Assembly (NCBI RefSeq): GCF_023091155.1
Contig: NZ_JAHWXK010000002.1
Location: forward strand, 124,001 to 188,000
Reading direction: 5' to 3'
DNA from: Microbacterium sufflavum
GTDB taxonomy: Bacteria > Actinomycetota > Actinomycetes > Actinomycetales > Microbacteriaceae
Length of the DNA: 64,000 bases
Under the pieces are notes generated by a model that did no database searches, had not been told where the DNA came from, and saw only the letters and a program-made list of their open reading frames with translations. The first letter of the stretch is position 1. Every line of letters begins with the position of its first letter. A program made the translations under genes and the position numbers. Below are positions 1-8,479 of this stretch, one piece after another.

Positions 1-581
1 ACGTCCTGGTGCGTCGCTTCGAGTCGGTGCGCCGCCCGCACCCCCTGCAGGGCGATGGCACTCTGCTCGACGGCATCCGCACGGAGCGGACGCGTCTGGC
101 CCCCATCCGCGAGGCCGCCGACCTGGTGATCGACACCTCGGCGCTGAACATCCACCAGCTCGCGACGCAGGTCTCCGACATCTTCTCGGAGGAGGGGGAG
201 GCGCGGCATCGGGTGACGCTGCTCAGCTTCGGCTTCAAGTACGGGCTGCCCACCGACGTCGACCTGGTCGCCGACATGCGCTTCCTCCCGAATCCGTACT
301 GGAACGAGGAGCTGCGCGGCCTCACCGGGCAGGATGAGACGGTCCGTGAGTACGTGCTGTCCCGCGAGGGTGCGACCGACTTCCTCGATTCCTATGCGAA
401 GGCGCTCGTGCCGGTGCTCGAGGGGTATCAGCGGGAGAACAAGAGCCACTCGACGATCGCGATCGGATGCACGGGCGGCAAGCACCGCTCGGTCGCGATG
501 TCCGAGGAGCTGGCCCGCAGGATCGCCGCGATTCCGGGGGTCGCCGTGAACGTGCGGCACCGCGACCTCGGCAGGGAATAG
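1..581 (+). CDS. rapZ: RapZ family nucleotide-binding protein, C-terminal part (5' end outside the window)
   Basis: The frame is already open at base 3 and reads V-L-V-R-R-F-E-S-V-R-R-P-H-P-L, the middle of the RapZ (YvcJ/YhbJ) family, so this is the 3' portion of a gene of about 290 codons. The N-terminal Walker A ATPase half lies off the left edge. What is present is the C-terminal domain, which in E. coli RapZ binds RNA and governs the stability of the GlmZ small RNA. The family signatures FGFKYG and GCTGGKHRSV are intact. In actinobacteria rapZ sits directly before whiA, as here (63-nt gap). The role in actinobacteria is poorly defined. The GTG at 9 is an internal codon, not the start. 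Confidence 0.93.
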   Translation, partial: VLVRRFESVRRPHPLQGDGTLLDGIRTERTRLAPIREAADLVIDTSALNIHQLATQVSDIFSEEGEARHRVTLLSFGFKYGLPTDVDLVADMRFLPNPYWNEELRGLTGQDETVREYVLSREGATDFLDSYAKALVPVLEGYQRENKSHSTIAIGCTGGKHRSVAMSEELARRIAAIPGVAVNVRHRDLGRE

Positions 582-644
582 CCCCCCGGGCGAGTAAGCT
601 GGAGGTTTGCGTCGCGATCCGGCGCGTGAACGTGAAGGAGTGTC

Positions 645-1622
645 GTGGCACTAACCACCGACGTCAAGGCTGAGCTCGTCAGCATCCGCAATGCACCCCC
701 GACGGTGCGCGTGGCGGAGGTGACAGCCATCCTCCGATTCGCCGGTGGACTGCACTCCATCGCGGGCCGTGTGGCCGTGGAGGCCGAGGTCGACGCAGAG
801 ACCCTCGCCCGCCGCGTCGCCAGGGATCTCGCCGAGATCTACGGCGTGCGCCCGGAGATCGCGCAGGTGCAGTCGAGCACCGCGAACGACGGCGCCCGCT
901 GGGCCGTGCGCGTGATCGCGCAGGGGGAGACCCTCGCCCGCCAGACCGGCCTGCTCGACCCGCGTCGCCGTCCGGTCCGCGGCCTGCCGAACCGTCTCAC
1001 CACGGGTTCGCGCGCCGAGATCGCTGGTCTGTGGCGTGGGGCCTTCCTGGCCGCCGGATCGCTCAGTGAGCCCGGCCGCTCGGCGATGCTCGAGGTCGCC
1101 TGCCCGTCGTCCGAGGCGGCGATGGCGCTCGTGGGCGCCGCACACCGTCTGGGCGTCGCCGCGAAGGCGCGCGAGGTCCGCGGCATGCCCCGCGTCGTGG
1201 TGCGCGAGGGCGAGGCGATCCGTACGATTCTCAGCGAGATGGGCGCTCACCGTACCGCGCTGGCGTGGGAGGAGCTGCGTCAGCGTCGCGAGGTGCGCGC
1301 GGGCGTGAACCGCCTGGTCAACTTCGACGACGCGAACCTGCGGCGTTCCGCGCAGGCGGCGGTGGCCGCGTGCGCCCGTGTGGAGCGCGCGCTGGAGATC
1401 CTCGCCGACGAGGTTCCCGATCACCTGCGGGTCGCCGGCGAGCTGCGCCTCGCGCACCGGGACGCCAGCCTCGACGAGCTCGGCCACCACGCCGACCCGC
1501 CCCTCACCAAGGACGCGGTCGCCGGTCGCATCCGTCGTCTTCTCGCCATGGCAGACAAGCGCGCCCAGCAGGAGGGCATCCCCGGCACGGAGGCCGCTGT
1601 CCCCGCCGGGCTCGACGTCTGA
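645..1622 (+). CDS. whiA: WhiA, DNA-binding regulator of cell division and development
   Basis: WhiA is a DNA-binding protein with an N-terminal LAGLIDADG homing-endonuclease-like fold without nuclease activity and a C-terminal helix-turn-helix. In Streptomyces it acts with WhiB on division genes, and it is also conserved in non-sporulating actinobacteria. This 325-aa protein is of normal length. It shows the N-terminal stretch [11 protein letters not shown], the central repeat-like core at about residues 95-190, and the C-terminal segment [15 protein letters not shown] leading into the HTH region. The GTG start at 645 is supported by AAGGAG at 634-639. A -10-like TAAGCT sits at 595-600. The neighbour upstream is rapZ, the usual partner. 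Confidence 0.95.
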   Translation: MALTTDVKAELVSIRNAPPTVRVAEVTAILRFAGGLHSIAGRVAVEAEVDAETLARRVARDLAEIYGVRPEIAQVQSSTANDGARWAVRVIAQGETLARQTGLLDPRRRPVRGLPNRLTTGSRAEIAGLWRGAFLAAGSLSEPGRSAMLEVACPSSEAAMALVGAAHRLGVAAKAREVRGMPRVVVREGEAIRTILSEMGAHRTALAWEELRQRREVRAGVNRLVNFDDANLRRSAQAAVAACARVERALEILADEVPDHLRVAGELRLAHRDASLDELGHHADPPLTKDAVAGRIRRLLAMADKRAQQEGIPGTEAAVPAGLDV

Positions 1623-1721
1623 TCCACCCGCCTCTGCTCCGACGGCCCGTCGCCCCTACCCGGGGTGGCGGGCCGTCGTCAACGGGAGGAAGGATCCGGT
1701 CCGACCCGGTGTTGTCCTCAC

Positions 1722-1727
1722 TAGGAT
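1722..1727 (+). promoter_or_regulatory. Probable -10 element of the sodA promoter
   Basis: TAGGAT fits the actinobacterial TAnnnT -10 pattern and lies 86 nt before the sodA start. I see no good -35 box. It is the only regulatory signal visible in the 190-nt gap between whiA and sodA. Confidence 0.35.
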
Positions 1728-1812
1728 GAGAGACGTCCGCTCCACGCCGCACATCGGTGGCGCGGAGGATCGGCAAGCGCCGCGGGCGCGGCGCGGATTG
1801 GATGAAAGCGAT

Positions 1813-2439
1813 ATGGCGACCTACACCCTCCCCGACCTCCCGTACGACTTCGCAGCCCTCGAGCCGCACATCAGCGGCAAGATCATGGAGCTGCATCACG
1901 ACAAGCACCACGCGACCTACGTCGCCGGCGCGAACACCGCGCTCGAGCAGCTTGCCGAGGCCCGCGAGAGCGGCAACCTGGCGAACGTGAACAAGCTCGA
2001 GAAGGACCTCGCGTTCAACCTCGGCGGTCACGTCAACCACTCGATCTTCTGGACCAACCTGTCGCCCAACGGCGGCGGTCAGCCGGAGGGCGAGCTGAAG
2101 GCCGCCATCGACGAGTACTTCGGCTCGTTCGAGAAGTTCCAGGCGCACTTCACGGCTGCCGCGACCGGCATCCAGGGGTCCGGCTGGGCCGTCCTCAGCT
2201 GGGACTCGATCGGTTCGCGCCTGATCATCCAGCAGCTGTTCGACCAGCAGTCGAACACGGCGCAGGGCACGATCCCGCTGTTCCAGCTCGACATGTGGGA
2301 GCACGCGTTCTACCTCGACTACCTGAACGTGAAGGCCGACTACGTCAAGGCCGCATGGAACATCGCGAACTGGGAGAACGTCGCCCAGCGCCTCGAGGTC
2401 GCCCGCAAGCAGACGAACGGCCTGCTGGTACTGTCGTAA
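1813..2439 (+). CDS. sodA: Superoxide dismutase, Mn/Fe family
   Basis: This enzyme dismutates superoxide to hydrogen peroxide and oxygen in the cytoplasm. The protein is 208 aa, the normal length. The four metal ligands of the family are visible: His28 (MELHHDKHH), the second His of [10 protein letters not shown], and Asp and His of [11 protein letters not shown]. The stretch LFDQQSN carries the glutamine typical of Mn-type enzymes, so manganese is the likely metal, although cambialistic use cannot be excluded. The start is set at ATG 1813 because [13 protein letters not shown] matches the family N-terminus. The frame is open further upstream, but that extension overlaps whiA. It is monocistronic. 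Confidence 0.97.
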   Translation: MATYTLPDLPYDFAALEPHISGKIMELHHDKHHATYVAGANTALEQLAEARESGNLANVNKLEKDLAFNLGGHVNHSIFWTNLSPNGGGQPEGELKAAIDEYFGSFEKFQAHFTAAATGIQGSGWAVLSWDSIGSRLIIQQLFDQQSNTAQGTIPLFQLDMWEHAFYLDYLNVKADYVKAAWNIANWENVAQRLEVARKQTNGLLVLS

Positions 2440-2473
2440 CCGGGTCGCGTCCCGGCGGGCCCACGGCTCGTCG

Positions 2474-2511
2474 GGGCGCCATCTCAGCCAAAAAACCCGC
2501 GCATGGCGCCC
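2474..2511. repeat. Inverted repeat with A-rich loop between sodA and gap
   Basis: GGGCGCCAT (2474-2482) is the exact reverse complement of ATGGCGCCC (2503-2511), with a 20-nt loop containing six consecutive A. It could be the sodA terminator or an operator or leader hairpin for gap. There is no T-tract after it, so intrinsic termination is not convincing. Confidence 0.4.
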
Positions 2512-2555
2512 GCTTCGACAGCGGTCTCCGGCGCATGAGAAACAGGGAGACCTGA

Positions 2556-3566
<1,011 letters not shown>

Positions 3567-3576
3567 GCTCAGACAC

Positions 3577-4791
3577 ATGACTCTGCGCACCCTGGACTCC
3601 CTGGGGTCGCTCGAGGGCAAGCGCGTCATCGTCCGTTGTGATCTCAATGTCCCCCTGCGGGACGGGGTCATCACGGACGATGGCCGCGTTCGGGCCTCGT
3701 TGCCGACCCTGAACACGCTGATCAACGCGGGCGCCCGCGTGATCGTCTGCTCGCACCTCGGCCGCCCCGACGGTGCCCCCGACCCGCAGTACAGCCTGGA
3801 GCCCGTGGCTCAGCGTCTGTCCGAGCTCCTCGGCGCTCCCGTCGCGTTCGCGCGCGACACCGTCGGGGAATCCGCGAAGGACGCGGTCGCCTCCCTGGAG
3901 GACGGCGGGGTCGTGGTGATCGAGAACCTCCGGTTCAACCCGGGGGAGACGTCGAAGGACGAGGCGGAGCGCGAGGCGTTCGCCGGTCAGCTCGCCGAGC
4001 TGGGAGACGTGCTGGTCTCGGACGGCTTCGGCGTGGTGCACCGCAAGCAGGCGAGCGTGTACGAGCTCGCGAAGCGTCTGCCCTCGGCGGCGGGCCTGCT
4101 GATCGCGGCTGAGCTCGACGTGCTCGACCGCCTCACCGAGAACCCGGAGCGGCCGTACGCGGTCGTGCTCGGCGGCTCCAAGGTGAGCGACAAGCTCGGC
4201 GTGATCTCGCACCTGCTGCCGCGTGTCGACCGCATCCTGGTCGGCGGCGGCATGCTGTTCACCTTCCTCAAGGCGCAGGGCCACCCGGTGGCGTCGAGCC
4301 TTCTCGAGGAGGATCAGCTCGACACGGTGCGCGGCTACATCGCGGAGGCGCAGGAGCGCGGCGTCGAACTGGTGCTCCCGACCGATGTGGTCGTGGCGGC
4401 GTCCTTCTCGGCGGACGCGGCGCACGAGGTGGCGGCCGCGGACGCGATCGAGGAGACCGCGTTCGGAGCGTCGGGCATCGGCCTGGACATCGGTCCGGAG
4501 ACGGCGGCCCGTTTCGCCGAGGTGATCCGCGGATCCAAGACGGTGTTCTGGAACGGGCCGATGGGCGTGTTCGAGTTCCCGGCTTTCGCGGCGGGCACCA
4601 AGGCCGTGGCGCAGGCGTTGACCGAGGTCGACGGCCTCAGCGTGGTCGGCGGCGGCGACTCGGCGGCTGCCGTGCGCCAGCTCGGCTTCGCCGACGACCG
4701 CTTCGGTCACATCTCGACCGGAGGCGGAGCGAGCCTCGAGTTCCTCGAGGGCAAGAAACTACCTGGGCTGGAGGTCCTCGGATGGGCGTGA
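3577..4791 (+). CDS. pgk: Phosphoglycerate kinase
   Basis: It transfers a phosphate from 1,3-bisphosphoglycerate to ADP. The protein is 404 aa. The N-terminal substrate domain has VIVRCDLNVPL and CSHLGRPDG. The C-terminal nucleotide domain has LGGSKVSDK, VFWNGPMGVFE and VVGGGDSAAA. All are diagnostic. The gene starts 10 nt after gap and its stop overlaps the tpiA start by 10 nt, indicating translational coupling. Confidence 0.98.
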   Translation: MTLRTLDSLGSLEGKRVIVRCDLNVPLRDGVITDDGRVRASLPTLNTLINAGARVIVCSHLGRPDGAPDPQYSLEPVAQRLSELLGAPVAFARDTVGESAKDAVASLEDGGVVVIENLRFNPGETSKDEAEREAFAGQLAELGDVLVSDGFGVVHRKQASVYELAKRLPSAAGLLIAAELDVLDRLTENPERPYAVVLGGSKVSDKLGVISHLLPRVDRILVGGGMLFTFLKAQGHPVASSLLEEDQLDTVRGYIAEAQERGVELVLPTDVVVAASFSADAAHEVAAADAIEETAFGASGIGLDIGPETAARFAEVIRGSKTVFWNGPMGVFEFPAFAAGTKAVAQALTEVDGLSVVGGGDSAAAVRQLGFADDRFGHISTGGGASLEFLEGKKLPGLEVLGWA

Positions 4792-5573
4792 GCTCCCGTA
4801 CCCCGCTGATCGCGGGCAACTGGAAGATGAACCTCGACCACCTGCAGGCGGTCGCGTTCGTGCAGAAGCTGCACTGGACGTTGAAGGATGCGAAGCACGA
4901 GGACGGCTCGGTGGAGGTCGCGGTGTTCCCGCCCTTCACCGACATCCGCAGCGTGCAGACGCTGATCGACGCCGACAAGATCCCGTTCGCCTTCGGTGCG
5001 CAGGATGTGTCGGCGCACGACTCGGGCGCGTACACCGGCGAGATCTCCGGCGCGTTCCTGTCGAAGCTCGACGCGACCTACGTCATCATCGGTCACTCCG
5101 AGCGTCGCGAGTACCACGACGAGACCGACGAGGTCGTCGCCGCCAAGGTGAAGGCCTCGCTGAAGCACGGCCTGGTGCCGGTGATCTGCGTGGGCGAGAC
5201 CGCGGGGGACCTGGAGAAGTTCGGGGCGAGCGCGGTTCCGGCCGGTCAGCTGGAGGCGGCGCTGCAGGGCGTCTCGCCGTCGGCGGACATCGTCGTCGCA
5301 TACGAGCCCGTGTGGGCGATCGGTTCCGGTCAGGCCGCGACCCCGCAGCAGGCGCAGGACGTGTGCGCCGCGCTGCGCGGGGTGATCGCGAAGGTCCTGG
5401 GCGACGAGGCGGCGGCGCGTACGCGCATCCTCTACGGCGGATCGGTGAAGGCGGCGAACATCGCCAGCTTCATGCGGGAGCCCGATGTGGACGGCGCCCT
5501 GGTCGGCGGGGCGAGCCTCGTCGTCGACGAGTTCGCCGCGATCATCCGTTTCGAGAAGCACGTCGGCGTGTGA
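4782..5573 (+). CDS. tpiA: Triosephosphate isomerase
   Basis: It interconverts dihydroxyacetone phosphate and glyceraldehyde-3-phosphate. The protein is 263 aa with GNWKMN near the N-terminus, catalytic His105 in IIGHSERR, catalytic Glu175 in AYEPVWAIGSG, and the phosphate-binding loop YGGSVKAAN. ATG 4782 lies inside the 3' end of pgk. A GTG at 4788 is an alternative start two codons later. Confidence 0.97.
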   Translation: MGVSSRTPLIAGNWKMNLDHLQAVAFVQKLHWTLKDAKHEDGSVEVAVFPPFTDIRSVQTLIDADKIPFAFGAQDVSAHDSGAYTGEISGAFLSKLDATYVIIGHSERREYHDETDEVVAAKVKASLKHGLVPVICVGETAGDLEKFGASAVPAGQLEAALQGVSPSADIVVAYEPVWAIGSGQAATPQQAQDVCAALRGVIAKVLGDEAAARTRILYGGSVKAANIASFMREPDVDGALVGGASLVVDEFAAIIRFEKHVGV

Positions 5574-5575
5574 GT

Positions 5576-5609
5576 GCGGCGGGGCTGCGGCCCCGCTGCA
5601 CCGTATACT
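5576..5609 (+). promoter_or_regulatory. Hairpin after tpiA followed by a -10 element before secG
   Basis: GCGGGGC (5579-5585) pairs with GCCCCGC (5590-5596) around TGCG, extended by outer pairs to 5576-5599. There is no T-run, so it is at best a weak terminator. TATACT at 5604-5609 is a strong -10 match and would give secG its own start after the glycolytic genes. Confidence 0.45.
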
Positions 5610-5654
5610 TGACCGTTACGGGGGCGCTCCGGCCCCAGCGAAAGGCTCTTTCTC

Positions 5655-5903
5655 GTGGCAATTCTCGAGTTCGTCCTGCAGGTCGTGCTGGGTATCACCA
5701 GCGTGCTGCTGACTCTCCTCATCCTCCTGCACAAGGGTCGCGGTGGCGGCCTGTCCGACATGTTCGGCGGAGGCATGACCACCGCGGTGGGTTCCTCCGG
5801 TCTCGCGGAGCGGAACCTCAACCGCTTCACCGTCGTCCTGGCGCTCACGTGGTTCGTCGCCATCGTCGCGCTGGGCCTCATCACGAAGTTCGAGGTGATC
5901 TGA
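5655..5903 (+). CDS. secG: Protein translocase subunit SecG
   Basis: SecG is the small accessory subunit of the SecYEG channel in the cytoplasmic membrane. The 82-aa protein has two hydrophobic helices (about residues 3-22 and 55-75). The linker between them carries LLHKGRGGGLSDMFGGG, the family signature. The GTG start at 5655 follows AAAGG at the usual distance. secG after tpiA is the common actinobacterial order. Its TGA overlaps the rbpA start as TGATG. Confidence 0.93.
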   Translation: MAILEFVLQVVLGITSVLLTLLILLHKGRGGGLSDMFGGGMTTAVGSSGLAERNLNRFTVVLALTWFVAIVALGLITKFEVI

Positions 5904-6256
5904 TGGCTACCGGTGGAAACGCGATCCGCGGTACCCGGGTGGGCTCCGGCCCGATGGGCGAGCAAGACCACGGCTACCACGCCGACCGCATCGCCGTCAC
6001 GTACTGGGACGGCCTCGGCAATGAGACGGTCCGCTACTTCGCGGCCGGTCTGCCCGAGGAGGAGATCCCCGAGATCATCGACCACCCGCAGTCGGGCCTT
6101 CCCGCGGGGCGCGACAAGGAGAACCCTCCCGCCGTCGCCAAGACGGAGCCCTACAAGACGCACCTCGCGTATGTGAAGGAGCGTCGCACCGACGAGGAGG
6201 CCGTACAGCTCCTCGAAGACGCGCTGACGCAGCTGCGTGAGCGCCGGGGGCAGTGA
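5903..6256 (+). CDS. rbpA: RNA polymerase-binding protein RbpA
   Basis: RbpA is an actinobacterial factor that binds the group 1 or 2 sigma subunit and RNA polymerase and stabilises open complexes. The protein is 117 aa. It has an N-terminal tail containing IRGTRVGSGP, the core RbpA domain with GLPAGRDKENPP at about residues 70-81, and the C-terminal sigma-interacting helix with ERRTDEEAVQLLEDALTQL. No cysteine is present, so this is the form without the structural zinc known from Streptomyces RbpA. ATG 5903 overlaps the secG stop, so the two are coupled. Confidence 0.92.
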   Translation: MATGGNAIRGTRVGSGPMGEQDHGYHADRIAVTYWDGLGNETVRYFAAGLPEEEIPEIIDHPQSGLPAGRDKENPPAVAKTEPYKTHLAYVKERRTDEEAVQLLEDALTQLRERRGQ

Positions 6257-6291
6257 CCTCCCGCTGAGTCGAACAGACGCCGAGTCGAACT

Positions 6292-6324
6292 GAGAACCGC
6301 CACGGATCATCCGTGGCGGTTCTC
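6292..6324. terminator. Bidirectional terminator between convergent rbpA and the HEVGH gene
   Basis: A perfect 15-bp stem (6292-6306 with 6310-6324) closes on a 3-nt TCA loop. It lies between two convergent genes and ends 9 nt before the 3' end of the minus-strand gene. T-richness after the stem is modest. Confidence 0.8.
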
Positions 6325-6332
6325 TGTTGCCG

Positions 6333-7577
6333 TCAGCGGCAGCCGGCGGCCGCGTCGATGTAGTTCTGCGGTGGGTAGCCGTAGGCCCAGACGCCGTTCG
6401 CGTCGTCGGTGAAGCCCATGCTGATCGCCCAGGCCGTCGCCCACTTCTCGATGCTGTCCTGCGTGGAGGAGTCGTACATGCCCTGGCACTTGACGCTGAT
6501 GGCATGTCCCACCTCGTGCGCGACGAGCGCCTTGCTCCGATCGGCGGGCCACTGCTGGGCGACCGAGTCCGACAGCTGGATGACAGCGCGACCCGGCTCG
6601 TCCCACCACCACGTGGTGTAGCCGCCCATGCTGCCGTTGGCGCCCGCGCCGTTGACGGTCGCGGCCCAGTCGAACTCCAGGAGCACTCCGGGGGCCAGCG
6701 ACCGGGCGAACGCCTCGATCTCGAGGCGTGCGCCGCGGAGGGGGCCGTCCTTCTCGCTCAACTCCGCCGCCTCGGTGGCGACGACCTGGGCCGCCGCATC
6801 CTGCAGCGCGACGTAGGCCGCGACCGCGGTGTCGTCGATGGTCGTCACGGCGGCGACGTCGGCCGCGGCGTCGCGCAGGGCGATCACGGCATCGTTGCGA
6901 GCCGACACGTGCGCCGCCTCGAACGCGGTCGCCGCCTGCCCTGCCGTCGCGAGCACGGCCAGTCCGCTCTCGGCCACGGCGTCCCGTCCGCGCGAGGCGT
7001 CCGCCGACGCCCGCTCGAGGTTCGCGTCGAGCTCAACGAGCGCCCGCTCGTCGTCCTCCAACTGGGCGGTGGTGCCGAAGAGCTCCCAGAACCAGGCCGG
7101 TTTGTCGCGTGCGGGCGGTCGATCGGCCGCCACGGCGTCCTCCACGGCCGCTCCGATCCCCTCGCCGTCCGCGACCGCGGCGGTGAGGGCCGACCAGGAT
7201 TCCTCCGGCACCGGGAGAGTCGGACTGCCGGTGTCGAGGATCACGTGACCGGCGTCCGTGGACTCCAGCAGAGCGGCGTACCGGTGATCGACCTCCGAAC
7301 GCTGAGCGTCCACGGCGCGCGCGGCTGTTTCGACGCGCGCCGATGCGTCATCGAAACCGAGCGCTGCCGACACCTGGGTGATCGCGAGGGCCGCGACCAC
7401 GGCGACCGCGCCGATCACGCCGGCGACGACGGGGCCCCGTGGCCGGCGTCGGCGGCGGCGGGTGAGCGGGGTGAGCAGGGGAGCGGAGGGCGCGCTCGCG
7501 AACCGCGGCGGAAGCCGATGGCCCGCGCCTCCCGGGGGGCCGGCGGGTGCGGCGCTCGGGGCGCCGGGGTCCGTCAC
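6333..7577 (-). CDS. Membrane-anchored putative zinc metalloprotease with HEVGH motif, function unknown
   Basis: The 414-aa protein begins with a Pro/Ala-rich cytoplasmic segment, then a run of Arg (RRRRRRPRG) and one transmembrane helix (about residues 60-80). An extended Ala-rich, charged region probably forms helices or a coiled coil. The C-terminal domain contains ALVAHEVGHAIS near residue 355. HEVGH has the form of the zinc-binding HExxH signature with a following Gly-His. A single anchor and an Arg-rich inner side predict an extracytoplasmic catalytic domain. The GTG start at 7577 is preferred because the frame upstream would overlap the divergent GNAT gene, but no good ribosome-binding site is seen. 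I cannot name a family. A third zinc ligand is not obvious to me, so enzymatic activity is an inference. Confidence 0.75.
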   Translation of the reverse strand: MTDPGAPSAAPAGPPGGAGHRLPPRFASAPSAPLLTPLTRRRRRRPRGPVVAGVIGAVAVVAALAITQVSAALGFDDASARVETAARAVDAQRSEVDHRYAALLESTDAGHVILDTGSPTLPVPEESWSALTAAVADGEGIGAAVEDAVAADRPPARDKPAWFWELFGTTAQLEDDERALVELDANLERASADASRGRDAVAESGLAVLATAGQAATAFEAAHVSARNDAVIALRDAAADVAAVTTIDDTAVAAYVALQDAAAQVVATEAAELSEKDGPLRGARLEIEAFARSLAPGVLLEFDWAATVNGAGANGSMGGYTTWWWDEPGRAVIQLSDSVAQQWPADRSKALVAHEVGHAISVKCQGMYDSSTQDSIEKWATAWAISMGFTDDANGVWAYGYPPQNYIDAAAGCR

Positions 7578-7681
7578 GACGTGCCCATTCGCTGATGCCT
7601 TCCGGTCGGGCTGCGGAGATCTGCTGTCAGCGTATTGGACCGGCGCTGCGTCCCGCGACCGGCCGGTGACAGGATGAGTCG

Positions 7682-8158
7682 ATGGCACAGGTGAGCGTCC
7701 GACGGATGACGACCGACGAGTTCGAGGAATGGATGGGGGCGATCGCCCGCGAGTATGCGGCGGAGCAGGTCGCTGCCGGCCGGTGGGAGCGGGACGGCGC
7801 CGTCGATCGCGCGCGGGCGGAGAATGCGCGGATGCTTCCGAAGGGACCAGCGACGTCGCGCATGCTCGTGCTGCGAGGGCTCGACGAGGACGGACGTCCG
7901 ATCGGTCGCGCCTGGGTGGGGCTCGACCACCCGCGAGGGGCGCCCGGCGTCGCGTTCCTCTATGACATCGAGGTCGTGCGGGATCGCCGAGGAGAGGGCC
8001 TGGGCAGGGCGTTGCTCGCCGCGGTGGAGAGCGCGGCGCGCGATGCCGGTGCCGAGGCGCTGGAGCTCAACGTGTTCGGCGGCAACGCGGCGGCGATCCG
8101 CATGTACGACGCGGCGGGTTACGCGGTCGTGACGCAGCAGATGCGGAAACGGCTCTGA
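7682..8158 (+). CDS. GNAT family N-acetyltransferase
   Basis: The 158-aa protein has the GNAT fold: motif A at about residues 100-120 with VRDRRGEGLGRALL (the R/Q-x-x-G-x-G/A acetyl-CoA loop) and a motif B-like NVFGGNAAAIRMYDAAGY close to the C-terminus. This late part resembles the RimI/YhbS type. The acceptor cannot be told from sequence. It stands alone, divergent from the HEVGH gene and followed by a convergent tRNA-Gly. Confidence 0.88.
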   Translation: MAQVSVRRMTTDEFEEWMGAIAREYAAEQVAAGRWERDGAVDRARAENARMLPKGPATSRMLVLRGLDEDGRPIGRAWVGLDHPRGAPGVAFLYDIEVVRDRRGEGLGRALLAAVESAARDAGAEALELNVFGGNAAAIRMYDAAGYAVVTQQMRKRL

Positions 8159-8181
8159 GCGCTGACGCTCTGCCGTGGGAG

Positions 8182-8252
8182 AGGGGGTGACGGGAATCGA
8201 ACCCGCGCAATCAGTTTGGAAGACTGAGACTCTACCATTGAGCTACACCCCC
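8182..8252 (-). tRNA. tRNA-Gly (anticodon TCC)
   Basis: On the minus strand a full cloverleaf is readable: acceptor GGGGGTG pairing with CACCCCC, TAGCTC D-arm, anticodon stem TCAGT/ACTGA with loop CTTCCAA (anticodon TCC, reading GGA), T-arm CGGGTTCGATTCCCG, and discriminator T. It is 71 nt, and CCA is not encoded. Confidence 0.97.
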
Positions 8253-8310
8253 GGAACCGGAGTCCGGACTCCCACGATCATAGCGGACGGTCGGGCATGC
8301 TCCGGTCCGT

Positions 8311-8316
8311 TAGACT
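8311..8316 (+). promoter_or_regulatory. Probable -10 element for tRNA-Pro
   Basis: TAGACT matches TAnnnT and lies 30 nt before the mature tRNA-Pro 5' end. The -35 is not recognisable. The transcript may read on into tig, which starts 60 nt after the tRNA. Confidence 0.4.
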
Positions 8317-8346
8317 CGGTGGGGCTGAATCTGCGTGCGGATTCCC

Positions 8347-8420
8347 CGGGGCGTAGCTCAGCTTGGTAGAGCGCCCGCTTTGGGAGCGGGAGGTCGCAGG
8401 TTCAACTCCTGTCGCCCCGA
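8347..8420 (+). tRNA. tRNA-Pro (anticodon TGG)
   Basis: The acceptor arms CGGGGCG and CGCCCCG pair. The anticodon stem CCCGC/GCGGG encloses loop TTTGGGA with anticodon TGG. The T-arm reads CAGGTTCAACTCCTG, and the discriminator is A. It is 74 nt, and CCA is not encoded. The tRNA-Pro then tig order is common in actinobacteria. Confidence 0.97.
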
Positions 8421-8479
8421 CTCAGATCCTCGACTTTTCAGCCGCGTCCGCGCGGAAACCACAAGGAGAACACACCAGC

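Noticed and set aside
1378..1812. N-terminal extension of superoxide dismutase into whiA
   Set aside because: The frame is open, but the extension has no similarity to the family. ATG 1813 gives the standard N-terminus.
7578..7688. Longer version of the HEVGH protein starting at 7688
   Set aside because: It would overlap the divergent GNAT start and remove all space for two promoters. GTG 7577 is more economical, though its ribosome-binding site is poor.
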